6,208 nt of DNA from an uncultured Porphyromonadaceae bacterium (GTDB lineage: Bacteria > Bacteroidota > Bacteroidia > Bacteroidales > Muribaculaceae): contig CAMWUX010000079.1 in the NCBI GenBank assembly GCA_947177605.1, positions 1 through 6,208 of the forward strand, in the 5' to 3' direction. The notes beneath the pieces were generated by a model. It searched no databases. It was not told the DNA's origin and saw nothing but the letters and a program-made list of their open reading frames with translations. Positions 1 to 6,135 of this stretch are shown piece after piece; the first letter of the stretch is position 1; each line of letters opens with the position of its first letter. The translations under genes were made by a program, and so were the position numbers.

Positions 1-652
1 CGCCCCCGCCCTTTATCTCGAGAGCTCGACTCTGGCCGTCAGGTTCACTGGCACGGTGCGCCCAGCAGCGTGGATCGAAGGCGCAGCCGACGCTACCGTA
101 TATCACATGCGTGCTATCGTCGACAATATCTTCGCCCGCATGGGCATCGACCCCTCATCGCTCAAACTCACACCCGCCGAATCACCTATCTATGCGGCCG
201 GTCTCGACATCGCCTCACGCTCCGGTCAGAAGCTCGGATCCTTCGGCATACTCGCCAAAGACCAGCTCCGGCTCTGCGGCATCAAGCAGGAAGTGATCTA
301 CGCCGAACTCGAATGGAGCGCAATGGTTCGCATGGCAGCACGCAGCAAAGTAAGCTCCACTCCCCTCCCAAAGACTATGGCCGTGAGCCGCGACCTCGCG
401 CTGCTCGTCGACAAGAGCGTCAACATGCTGCAGATCGAGCAGACCGTACGCTCAAGCGAGCGCAAGCTTCTCCGCGATGTAAGCCTCTTCGACGTTTACG
501 AGGGCAAGAACCTCCCCGAGGGCAAGAAATCCTACGCTATCAACATCACCCTTCAGGACGACGAGCGCACGCTTCAGGATCGCCAGATCGACGCCGTCAT
601 GACCAAGATCATCGCCAACCTCAAGAAGCAGCTCGGCGCCACACTCCGATAA
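1..652 (+). CDS. pheT: Phenylalanine--tRNA ligase beta subunit, C-terminal part (5' end outside window)
   Basis: This is the last 216 codons of the beta subunit of phenylalanyl-tRNA synthetase, the cytoplasmic alpha2-beta2 enzyme that charges tRNA-Phe with phenylalanine using ATP. The frame is open from base 2 to the TAA at 650-652, with no start codon of its own, so the gene enters from the left; the full protein is usually about 800 residues. The first part (to about 340) is the end of the catalytic-like core domain, with the PheT-type stretch around GSFGILAKDQLRLCGIKQEV. The last 95 or so residues (about 355-649) are the FDX-ACB anticodon-binding domain: SRDLALLVDKSV, then LFDVYEGKNLPEGKKSYA, then the closing TLQDRQIDAVM and GATLR. 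This family ending shows that the C-terminus is intact. It lies 43 bp upstream of yebC on the same strand, with no terminator between, so co-transcription is likely. The GTG at 56 is internal and not a real start. Confidence 0.96.
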   Translation, partial: APALYLESSTLAVRFTGTVRPAAWIEGAADATVYHMRAIVDNIFARMGIDPSSLKLTPAESPIYAAGLDIASRSGQKLGSFGILAKDQLRLCGIKQEVIYAELEWSAMVRMAARSKVSSTPLPKTMAVSRDLALLVDKSVNMLQIEQTVRSSERKLLRDVSLFDVYEGKNLPEGKKSYAINITLQDDERTLQDRQIDAVMTKIIANLKKQLGATLR

Positions 653-695
653 TTCAATCTAATTTAATCAATAAATACAATCTTACTTCACAATC

Positions 696-1409
696 ATGGG
701 AAGAGCATTTGAATATCGCAAAGCCCGCAAGCTCAAACGCTGGGGCAATATGTCGCGTACTTTCACACGCATCGGTAAAGAAATCACCATCGCAGCCAAG
801 GCCGGCGGTCCCGATCCCGACTCCAACCCCCGTCTGCGCGCTCTTATGCAGAACGCCAAGGCAGCCAACATGCCCAAGGACACCGTTGAGCGCGCCATAA
901 AGAAGGCCACCGATAAGGACGCAGGCGACTACAAGGAGATCGTTTACGAAGGATACGGGCCATACGGCATCGCCATCGTGGTAGAAGCCGCTACCGACAA
1001 CAATACCCGTACCGTAGCCAACGTCCGCTCCTATTTCAACAAGCACAACGGCTCGCTCGGCACACAGGGCTCACTTTCGTTCATGTTTGAGCACAAGAGC
1101 GTGTTCAAGATCAAGCCTGTGGAAGGTAAGGATATCGAAGAACTCGAACTCGAACTGATCGACTGCGGTGTCGACGAACTCGAGGCCGACGAAGAGGAAA
1201 TCGTGCTCTACGCTGCTTTCGAGGACTACTCCAACGTACAGAAGTATCTCGAAGACAACGGCTACGAGATCATCTCCTCTGAATTCGAGCGTATCCCCAA
1301 CGACCTCAAGGAGCTCAACGAAGAGCAGCGCGCCGCCGTAGAGAAACTCCTCGACAAGTTTGAGGAAGACGAAGACGTGCAGAATGTATTCCACAACATG
1401 AAGGACTAA
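696..1409 (+). CDS. yebC: YebC/PmpR (TACO1) family translation factor or regulator
   Basis: The predicted protein is 237 residues, the normal length for the YebC/PmpR/TACO1 family. It starts with MGRAFEYRKARKLKRW, the Bacteroidota form of the usual AGHSKW-type N-terminus, and continues with the N-terminal helical domain (about 1-80: RTFTRIGKEITIAAKAGG, NPRLRALMQNAKAANMPKDTVERAIKK). The family signature follows at about 84-133 (YEGYGPYGIAIVVEAATDN, then NKHNGSLGTQGSLSFMF), then an acidic C-terminal part with many Glu and Asp. Members were first described as DNA-binding regulators (PmpR). Later work on bacterial YebC proteins and mitochondrial TACO1 supports a role on ribosomes, helping synthesis of proline-rich stretches; which role holds here cannot be read from sequence. 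The ATG at 696 starts exactly at the family N-terminus. There is no Shine-Dalgarno sequence, only A/T-rich DNA upstream, as is usual in this phylum. It probably shares a transcript with pheT, and a strong hairpin follows the stop. Confidence 0.95.
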   Translation: MGRAFEYRKARKLKRWGNMSRTFTRIGKEITIAAKAGGPDPDSNPRLRALMQNAKAANMPKDTVERAIKKATDKDAGDYKEIVYEGYGPYGIAIVVEAATDNNTRTVANVRSYFNKHNGSLGTQGSLSFMFEHKSVFKIKPVEGKDIEELELELIDCGVDELEADEEEIVLYAAFEDYSNVQKYLEDNGYEIISSEFERIPNDLKELNEEQRAAVEKLLDKFEEDEDVQNVFHNMKD

Positions 1410-1431
1410 TCCCCTCCCCCCCTTAATACCA

Positions 1432-1469
1432 CGACGGACGCACCCTCAAGTGCGTCCGTCGCTCTTTAT
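1432..1469 (+). terminator. Intrinsic terminator after yebC
   Basis: A perfect 12-bp inverted repeat (arms 1432-1443 and 1450-1461, CGACGGACGCAC / GTGCGTCCGTCG) closes a 6-nt loop. It begins 22 bp after the yebC stop and is followed by the T-rich CTCTTTATT. On the plus strand this reads as a good intrinsic terminator for the pheT-yebC transcript. The stem would also form in RNA from the opposite strand, where it would back up the korB terminator, although the following bases there are not U-rich at once. Confidence 0.85.
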
Positions 1470-1474
1470 TATCG

Positions 1475-1498
1475 CGGTCAGACCATTTGGTCAGACCG
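1475..1498 (-). terminator. Hairpin after korB, probable terminator or transcript 3' end
   Basis: Arms CGGTCAGACC (1475-1484) and GGTCAGACCG (1489-1498) pair over 9 of 10 positions, with one A-A (U-U on the minus strand) mismatch and an ATTT loop. The hairpin starts 12 bp after the korB stop codon in the minus direction. What follows on that strand (CGATAATAAAGAG) is not a U-tract, so it is a weak intrinsic terminator alone and may mainly protect the RNA end, with the 12-bp hairpin at 1432-1461 next in line. Because the arms are near-palindromes themselves, the two copies of GGTCAGACC also read as a direct repeat. Confidence 0.6.
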
Positions 1499-1510
1499 TC
1501 GGGTAAGTCG

Positions 1511-2521
1511 TTATTTCACGGTCCAAGTGTCGCCGGCGAGGATCATCGACCGTAGTGAGTCAAACCCCTTGGCGGCTCTCACTTCGCGGATCTGCTCCTC
1601 GAGAGCATCGTTATAGGTCGGGGTAGTCACGTCGCGGATCACACCGATAGCCAGAGGCAGATCAGTACCGTCCATCATCGCGAGCTGCTGATGCAGGAAG
1701 TTGGAGGGTGTATGGCTGTCGTGGACGAGCACATCGTCAATCGTATAGCCATCTTCGCCGAGCGTCACAGCCTTGAGATAGAAGCCGTCCTGCACGATAC
1801 CCTTCTCCTTATCCTTGCCGAAAAGCATCTTCTCGCCGTCTACGAGGTGGATAGTGCGATCCGGGCGATACTGGCGGTCAGTGATCGGAGAGTGGATGCC
1901 ATTGTTGTAGATCACGCAGTTTTGGAGAATTTCGGTCACGGCTGTGCCCTTGTGGCTACCGGCAGCTACCAGACACTCCTGTGTCACGGCCAGTTCCACG
2001 TCGATACTGCGGGCGAAGAAATTGCCGCGGGCACCAAATACGAGTTCTGCCGGGATAAAGGGATCCTCCACCGTACCGTAAGGCGACGATTTCGACACGA
2101 ATCCGCGAGCCGATGTAGGCGAATACTGACCTTTCGTCAGGCCGTAGATCTTATTGTTGAGCAGAAGTATATTGATGTCGATATTGCGGCGTACGGCATG
2201 GATGAAGTGATTACCGCCGATAGCGAGGCCGTCGCCGTCGCCGGAGATCTGCCATACGGTAAGTTCGGGATTGGCCAGTTTCACACCGGTAGCTACGGCA
2301 GCGCCGCGGCCATGTATGGTATGGAAACCGTAGGTATTCATATAATACGGCAGACGCGACGAGCAACCGATACCCGAGATCACTGCCGTCTGATGAGGAG
2401 CAACGCCCAGAGTGGCCATAGCCTTATGGAGCGAGTTGAGTATGGCGTGGTCACCGCAACCCGGACACCAGCGTACCGGCTGGTCGCTCTTATACTGTGC
2501 GGGGAATGTAGTCTGTTCCAT
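1511..2521 (-). CDS. korB: 2-oxoacid:ferredoxin oxidoreductase, beta subunit (probably 2-oxoglutarate)
   Basis: This 336-residue protein is the thiamine-pyrophosphate-binding beta subunit of a cytoplasmic 2-oxoacid:ferredoxin oxidoreductase, which joins oxidative decarboxylation of a 2-oxoacid and acyl-CoA formation to ferredoxin reduction (reversible in many anaerobes). The cluster ligands expected in this family are visible: WCPGCGDH with Cys19 and Cys22, GIGCSSR with Cys53, and a fourth candidate at Cys202 (EILQNCVIYNNG). The TPP/Mg motif is seen as GDGDGLAIGGNH from Gly94 followed by NNKIYGLTKGQ with Asn122-Asn123. Length and motifs match the KorB/PorB family and nothing is missing. The start at 2519-2521 puts MEQTTFPAQYKSDQPVRWCPGCG at the protein front, as usual. 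The gene starts 4 bp after the korA stop, so translation is probably coupled. The substrate is inferred: 2-oxoglutarate is most usual for this two-gene form, but pyruvate or other 2-oxoacids cannot be excluded. Confidence 0.94.
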   Translation of the reverse strand: MEQTTFPAQYKSDQPVRWCPGCGDHAILNSLHKAMATLGVAPHQTAVISGIGCSSRLPYYMNTYGFHTIHGRGAAVATGVKLANPELTVWQISGDGDGLAIGGNHFIHAVRRNIDINILLLNNKIYGLTKGQYSPTSARGFVSKSSPYGTVEDPFIPAELVFGARGNFFARSIDVELAVTQECLVAAGSHKGTAVTEILQNCVIYNNGIHSPITDRQYRPDRTIHLVDGEKMLFGKDKEKGIVQDGFYLKAVTLGEDGYTIDDVLVHDSHTPSNFLHQQLAMMDGTDLPLAIGVIRDVTTPTYNDALEEQIREVRAAKGFDSLRSMILAGDTWTVK

Positions 2522-2525
2522 TATG

Positions 2526-4379
2526 TCAATCCTTTAGTAGTGATTTTACGGCCTCGGCAACCTCTTCCACAAGGAAGGGCTGACCCTGTACTTTGTTGAT
2601 TCGCTCTATGTGAGCCGAGGGGAAGCGGCTCTGCAGATACGATGCGAGCATACCGGTATTGAGCTCGGCCACGATCACACGCTTGTAGCGGCTCAGTATC
2701 TCGCCCATATTGGATGGCAGAGGGCTGATGTAGCGGAGCTGTGCCAGATCCACGGGGATGCCTTGAGCGGTGAGTTCGGCGGCTGCCGTGCGCAGATGGC
2801 CGTATGTGCCGCCCCAGCCTACGAGGAGAGTGTCGGTAGGCACGCCGGCCTCGATCACCTCCTGAGCGAGGATATCGTCGGCTATGCGCTCTATCTTCTC
2901 GCGGCGGGTCATCACCATCTTCTCATGGTTGACGGGATCGGTGGAGATCGCACCCGTCACACAATCCTTCTCCAGTCCGCCGATGCGATGGGCGGCACCT
3001 TCAGTGCCCGGGAGAGCCCAGTAGCGCACGAGGTTCTCCTCGTTGCGGTCGTAAGGACGCCAGCCGCCGGCATCGATGCGCTCCTGCGGCAGATAAGGCG
3101 GACGGATGGCGGGATATTCGTTATCCTCGGGAATACGCCAGGCCGACGAGCCGTTGGCGATAAAGGCATCCGTTAGCAATATCACGGGAGTCATATGCTC
3201 TATGGCTATACGGCAGGCTTCGAAAGCCATGTCGAAACAGTCGGTCGGTGACAGAGGTGCCACTACAGCCAGCGGCGACTCGCCGTTGCGGCCGTAGAGA
3301 GCGTGCAGCAGATCGGTCTGCTCGGTCTTGGTAGGCAAGCCGGTGGAAGGGCCGCCACGCTGCACGTCGATCACCACGAGCGGCAGCTCGGCCATCACAG
3401 CCAAGCCGATAGCCTCGCTCTTGAGCGCCAGTCCGGGACCCGACGTAGAAGTCACGGCCAGATTGCCGGCAAATGAAGCGCCGATTGCCGAGCACACTCC
3501 GGCTATCTCATCCTCCATCTGCACAGCCTTCACCCCAAGATCCTTGCGCTTGGCCAGCTCATGGAGTATATCAGTAGCGGGAGTGATCGGATAGCTGCCC
3601 AGGAAGAGCGGACGACCCGACTTCTCGGAGGCCATGATCAGACCCCATGCCGTAGCTGTGTTGCCGTTGATGTCGGTATATACGCCCGGAGTGGCGTCGT
3701 TGGATTCCACGCGGTATGTCGATACAGAGGCGTGGATATTGTGGCCGTAGTTGTAGCCGGCGGTAAGCACCTTCATATTGGCGTCGAAGATAGCGGGTTT
3801 CTTGCCGAATTTCTTCTTCAGAAAGCGCTCCACGGCATCCATCGGACGATCAAACAGCCAGCATATCAGACCGAGCGCAAAGAAGTTGCGGCATTTATTG
3901 ATAGCCTTGGCGTCAAGACCGCTGTCGGCAAGCGTGGCGCGGGTCATCGAAGTGATCGGCACCTCCACCACCTGGGCGCGCAGGCCGAGTTCCTTATAGG
4001 GATCGTCCGTGGTGAAAAGAGCCTTGCGCAGATCCGACTCGGTCATCGAGTCTACATCGACGATAGCCACACCCCCATCCTTCAGATGGCGTACATTCTG
4101 CTTCAGGGCGGCCGGGTTCATAGCCACGAGCACATCAGCGCGGTCGCCGGGTGTATGCACACCGCGGCCCACACTCACCTGAAAGCCCGACACACCGCCG
4201 AGCGAGCCCTGCGGAGCGCGGATTTCGGCCGGATAGTCGGGAAAGGTCGATACCTCATTGCCCAGCCCCGCCGATACATTGGTAAAGATATTGCCCACGA
4301 GCTGCATGCCGTCGCCGGAATCTCCGGAGAAGCGTACCACTACCTTGTCGAGGGTCTTTACACTTGTGTCTGGTAACAT
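2526..4379 (-). CDS. korA: 2-oxoacid:acceptor oxidoreductase, fused gamma-alpha subunit (probably 2-oxoglutarate)
   Basis: This 617-residue protein fuses the gamma and alpha parts of the enzyme and works with KorB. Residues about 12-190 are the gamma domain (RFSGDSGDGMQLVGNIF, then PQGSLGGVSGFQVSVG). Residues about 235-460 are the pyrimidine-binding alpha domain with SYPITPATD (262-270), the acidic QMEDEIAG holding the glutamate expected to activate TPP (Glu289/Glu291), TSTSGPG (310-316) and QRGGPSTGLPTKTEQ (340-354). Residues about 515-590 are the C-terminal transketolase-like domain (LLVGWGGTYGHLR, LAQLRYISPLPSN). The length is normal for the fused alpha subunit. No separate ferredoxin-like delta subunit gene is adjacent, which is common for this form. 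The ATG at 4377-4379 gives MLPDTSVKTLDKVVVRFSGD, with the gamma domain right behind it. The upstream gap holds a -7 promoter element, and korB follows 4 bp after the stop. In anaerobic gut Bacteroidales such enzymes are thought to link succinyl-CoA and 2-oxoglutarate to reduced ferredoxin. Confidence 0.94.
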   Translation of the reverse strand: MLPDTSVKTLDKVVVRFSGDSGDGMQLVGNIFTNVSAGLGNEVSTFPDYPAEIRAPQGSLGGVSGFQVSVGRGVHTPGDRADVLVAMNPAALKQNVRHLKDGGVAIVDVDSMTESDLRKALFTTDDPYKELGLRAQVVEVPITSMTRATLADSGLDAKAINKCRNFFALGLICWLFDRPMDAVERFLKKKFGKKPAIFDANMKVLTAGYNYGHNIHASVSTYRVESNDATPGVYTDINGNTATAWGLIMASEKSGRPLFLGSYPITPATDILHELAKRKDLGVKAVQMEDEIAGVCSAIGASFAGNLAVTSTSGPGLALKSEAIGLAVMAELPLVVIDVQRGGPSTGLPTKTEQTDLLHALYGRNGESPLAVVAPLSPTDCFDMAFEACRIAIEHMTPVILLTDAFIANGSSAWRIPEDNEYPAIRPPYLPQERIDAGGWRPYDRNEENLVRYWALPGTEGAAHRIGGLEKDCVTGAISTDPVNHEKMVMTRREKIERIADDILAQEVIEAGVPTDTLLVGWGGTYGHLRTAAAELTAQGIPVDLAQLRYISPLPSNMGEILSRYKRVIVAELNTGMLASYLQSRFPSAHIERINKVQGQPFLVEEVAEAVKSLLKD

Positions 4380-4436
4380 TTTTCGCTGTATAATTTAGTC
4401 GGTTATACGTTATTCGGTTGATTGGTGATCAGATTG

Positions 4437-4444
4437 CAAAGTTA
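4437..4444 (-). promoter_or_regulatory. -7 element of a korAB promoter
   Basis: On the minus strand these bases read TAACTTTG, an exact match to the Bacteroides-type -7 box TAnnTTTG. It lies 57 bp upstream of the korA ATG, giving a predicted leader of about 50 nt. The -33 position, about 20 bp further up (near 4465-4468), reads ATTC/TTCC rather than TTTG, so the promoter has a good -7 and a poor -33 box. That could mean it needs an activator or is simply weak. Confidence 0.65.
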
Positions 4445-4464
4445 TGCAATTTTTCCGCATCGTC

Positions 4465-4487
4465 GGGAATATTCAGTGAATAAACCC
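4465..4487. repeat. Palindrome between metK and korA (operator or weak terminator)
   Basis: TATTCA-G-TGAATA (4470-4482) is a perfect 6-bp inverted repeat around one base, and GGG (4465-4467) and CCC (4485-4487) extend the dyad beyond an AA/AA mismatch. It begins 8 bp after the metK stop and covers the -33 region and just upstream of the korA -7 box. It could be a protein-binding site for korAB or a weak 3' hairpin of metK. No U-tract follows in the minus direction, so termination here would be poor. Confidence 0.4.
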
Positions 4488-4494
4488 TGCATTA

Positions 4495-5835
4495 TTACCC
4501 GATTTCGGGAAATAACTTGCGGAACGTGTCGACCAGATCGAGTTTCTCCCACGTAAAAAGTTCGACCTCCACCTCCTTGGCCGGCTCATACTTCGACTCA
4601 AAGCGCTTGCACACCACCCTGGGTGTGCGACCCATGTGGCCGTAGGATGCCGTCTCGGCATATATCGGCTGGCGCAATTTCAGACGCTCCTCGATAGCAT
4701 AAGGGCGCATATCCACAGCCTCGGCCACACGGCGCGAGATCTCAGCATCGGTCAGTCCGCCATTGGCAGTGCCGTAAGTATTGATGTAGAGGCTCACGGG
4801 CTGAGCCACACCGATAGCATAAGCCACCTGCACAAGCACCTGACGGGCCACGCCGGCCGCCACCAGATTCTTGGCTATATGGCGCGCAGCATAAGCAGCC
4901 GAGCGGTCCACCTTCGAAGGATCCTTACCCGAGAATGCACCGCCGCCGTGTGCACCGCGGCCTCCGTAGGTATCCACTATGATCTTTCGCCCCGTAAGGC
5001 CGGTATCGCCGTGAGGACCGCCGATCACAAACTTGCCCGTAGGATTGACGTGAAGCGTCACATCATCGCCGATCATGGCAGCCACCTCCGGTTTGAGCTT
5101 AGCCTTGACGCGCGGCAGCAACACGCGGCGCACGTCGGCCGTGATCTTATCCACCATAGCCTGATCGGCCTCCTCCTGTGTCATCGAGCCTTGCGGCTGG
5201 ATAAACTCGTCGTGCGATGTCGAGATCACTATTGTGTCCACCCTTACCGGGCGTCCGTCCGGAGTATACTCCACCGTCACCTGACTCTTCGAGTCGGGGC
5301 GCAGATAAGTGCGCAGATTACCGTGATTGTTGATATACACCATCTCCTTCACCTCGCGGCGGATATCGGCCAACTCCTTAAGAAGCATGTGGGAGAGTTG
5401 AAGCGGGAGAGGCATATACTGGTCAGTCTCGTCGCAGGCGTAGCCAAACATCATACCCTGGTCGCCCGCACCCTGCTCCGAAGCCTCGGCGCGTTCCACA
5501 CCGCGGTTGATATCGGCGCTCTGCTCATGGAGAGCCGAGAGCACCCCACACGACTCAGCCTCAAACTTCAGTTCCGAGCGATTGTAGCCGATACGGGATA
5601 TCACATTGCGGATCACGTCCATCAGATCGATATATGCCTGCGACTTCACCTCACCGGCCACCGTGACATGGCCGGTTGTGACAAGCGTCTCGCAAGCCAC
5701 CTTCGACTGCGGATCGCGCGCCAGAAATTCATCGAGGATAGCGTCGGATATCTGGTCGGCCACCTTATCGGGATGCCCCTCCGATACAGACTCAGAGGTA
5801 AAGAGATAATTCTTGGGATCAGTAATTTTGCTCAT
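4495..5835 (-). CDS. metK: S-adenosylmethionine synthase (methionine adenosyltransferase)
   Basis: The 446-residue product makes S-adenosylmethionine from methionine and ATP in the cytoplasm, releasing phosphate and pyrophosphate. The N-terminal domain opens with [27 protein letters not shown], including the catalytic His21 and the acidic metal-site residues. The signature [12 protein letters not shown] is at 122-133. The central and C-terminal domains hold [22 protein letters not shown] (263-284) and the phosphate-binding [22 protein letters not shown] (297-318). All key motifs are present. The protein is longer than the roughly 385-residue E. coli enzyme, as is normal in Bacteroidota, with extra sequence around 105-120 and 150-200. 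The ATG at 5833-5835 is chosen because [24 protein letters not shown] begins directly at the family N-terminus; an in-frame GTG 22 codons upstream would translate through the terminator hairpin and is rejected. No Shine-Dalgarno sequence is seen. A distinct promoter and a structured leader of about 215 nt lie upstream. Confidence 0.97.
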   Translation of the reverse strand: MSKITDPKNYLFTSESVSEGHPDKVADQISDAILDEFLARDPQSKVACETLVTTGHVTVAGEVKSQAYIDLMDVIRNVISRIGYNRSELKFEAESCGVLSALHEQSADINRGVERAEASEQGAGDQGMMFGYACDETDQYMPLPLQLSHMLLKELADIRREVKEMVYINNHGNLRTYLRPDSKSQVTVEYTPDGRPVRVDTIVISTSHDEFIQPQGSMTQEEADQAMVDKITADVRRVLLPRVKAKLKPEVAAMIGDDVTLHVNPTGKFVIGGPHGDTGLTGRKIIVDTYGGRGAHGGGAFSGKDPSKVDRSAAYAARHIAKNLVAAGVARQVLVQVAYAIGVAQPVSLYINTYGTANGGLTDAEISRRVAEAVDMRPYAIEERLKLRQPIYAETASYGHMGRTPRVVCKRFESKYEPAKEVEVELFTWEKLDLVDTFRKLFPEIG

Positions 5836-5839
5836 ATTG

Positions 5840-5906
5840 TATATGTGACTATAAAAAAATAATGGCGTTGCGTCTCGAAAGCGAGGCAATGCCAAAATCA
5901 CATATA
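5840..5906 (-). repeat. 9-bp inverted repeat enclosing the leader terminator
   Basis: The minus-strand arms TATATGTGA (5898-5906) and TCACATATA (5840-5848) are perfectly complementary and flank the terminator hairpin. The downstream arm ends 4 nt before the metK ATG. If this stem forms in a read-through transcript it would bring the terminator to the top of a long stem and crowd the metK initiation region, so it may affect translation as well as termination. Confidence 0.55.
5852..5894 (-). terminator. Intrinsic terminator inside the metK leader
   Basis: In minus-strand RNA, UGGC-A-UUGC-CUCG pairs with CGAG-AC-GCAA-C-GCCA around a CUUU loop: 12 base pairs, one A-C mismatch and a 2-nt bulge (5863-5894). 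It is followed directly by UUAUUUUUUUAU (5851-5862). The opposite strand has no T-run after the hairpin, so it is directional. It ends about 17 nt before the metK ATG and downstream of the metK promoter, so it must be conditional, leaky, or the end of a separate short RNA. Confidence 0.75.
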
Positions 5907-6005
5907 TATTGTACTACCTTTCCGACCCGCACGCGGGTCATCCGTAGTGTATCGGCGTGTCAACGCTCTGAAAGCGCGAGCGACGCTCGGTAGCGATTTT
6001 AGCAT
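5898..6005 (-). CDS. Possible 35-codon upstream reading frame in the metK leader
   Basis: Inside the predicted transcript, ATG at 6003-6005 follows a run of eight A's, the sort of A-rich site used for initiation in this phylum, and opens 35 codons. The product would begin [18 protein letters not shown] and end GRKGSTIYM; it is basic with several arginines, and has no membrane segment or known domain that I recognise. The last sense codon is ATG (Met) followed directly by TGA, and the stop lies 3 nt before the terminator hairpin. That spacing would let a terminating or stalled ribosome mask the terminator, as in leader-peptide attenuation. The same bases also form the GACCCG/CGGGUC hairpin, so the open frame may be a chance product of structured RNA. 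Confidence 0.3.
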   Translation of the reverse strand: MLKSLPSVARAFRALTRRYTTDDPRAGRKGSTIYM

Positions 6006-6055
6006 TTTTTTTGGAAGTGGTTGCAAGCAGCCAAATCTGTCCACTTTCGATGCTG

Positions 6056-6087
6056 CAAAGTTACAAAAAATAATCCACCCCTCCAAA
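6056..6087 (-). promoter_or_regulatory. Bacteroides-type promoter for metK leader
   Basis: The minus strand reads TTTG (6084-6087), 20 bp, then TAACTTTG (6056-6063), which is an exact match to the Bacteroidota primary-sigma consensus TTTG-N19-21-TAnnTTTG. Transcription should start around 6050. It points at metK, with no other gene in between, and gives an unusually long leader. Confidence 0.85.
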
Positions 6088-6135
6088 TCCACGCCATTAA
6101 AGACCTTAAGCCGAAAGCCAAAATTCATACATGAA

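Larger units (their letters stand above)
5836..6050 (-). promoter_or_regulatory. Structured metK leader, candidate attenuator/riboswitch (or embedded sRNA)
   Basis: Transcription from the promoter at 6056-6087 should give a leader of about 215 nt before metK. In RNA order it can fold into: a 6-bp stem AAGUGG/CCACUU (6041-6046 with 6015-6020, 20-nt loop); CGAGC-GUC-GCUCG (5977-5989); CGCU/AGCG (5964-5976); a two-part hairpin with outer ACUAC/GUAGU (5944-5948 with 5913-5917), a GGAU / GGAAAG internal loop, and inner GACCCG/CGGGUC (5924-5939); then a terminator hairpin with U-tract (5852-5894) enclosed by a 9-bp stem. This order of folded domain, terminator, then start codon is typical of transcriptional attenuation. 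I looked for SAM-I and SAM-II consensus features and did not find them. It could be a new ligand-sensing RNA, a leader-peptide attenuator, or a separate small RNA. All pairings were found by eye, without energy calculation. Confidence 0.6.

Noticed and set aside
653..695. Separate promoter for yebC
   Set aside because: The 43-bp gap is A/T-rich, but has no TAnnTTTG box and no TTTG at the right spacing; co-transcription with pheT is simpler.
70..900. Long plus-strand frame overlapping pheT and yebC
   Set aside because: It is rich in Arg, Pro and His, matches no family I know, and lies over two certain genes in another frame.
654..1046. Minus-strand frame opposite yebC
   Set aside because: The Gly/Val-rich translation resembles a membrane protein only because it is the reverse of YebC codons; no start context or neighbour supports it.
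1691..2599. Long plus-strand frames opposite korB, korA and metK (also 2610-3176, 3561-4376, 4636-5862)
   Set aside because: All are antisense to clearly recognised genes, have no domain motifs, and are expected from the codon usage of the real strand.
4495..5901. metK extended by 22 codons to a GTG start
   Set aside because: The extra residues are encoded by the terminator hairpin and U-tract and match nothing in the MetK family. The ATG at 5833-5835 gives the standard N-terminus.
5836..6060. Known SAM riboswitch (SAM-I, SAM-II) or 6S RNA
   Set aside because: No SAM-I core, such as a CUUAUCNAGAG start with GAUGAA and GGCAACC, and no SAM-II pseudoknot segments were visible. The ends do not pair into the long rod expected of 6S RNA. 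A covariance-model search could still overturn this.
5898..6128. A 76-codon minus-strand reading frame starting at 6128
   Set aside because: Its start lies upstream of the metK promoter, and its first half runs through promoter and untranscribed spacer. Only the part from the ATG at 6003-6005 could be translated from the predicted transcript, and that is listed separately.
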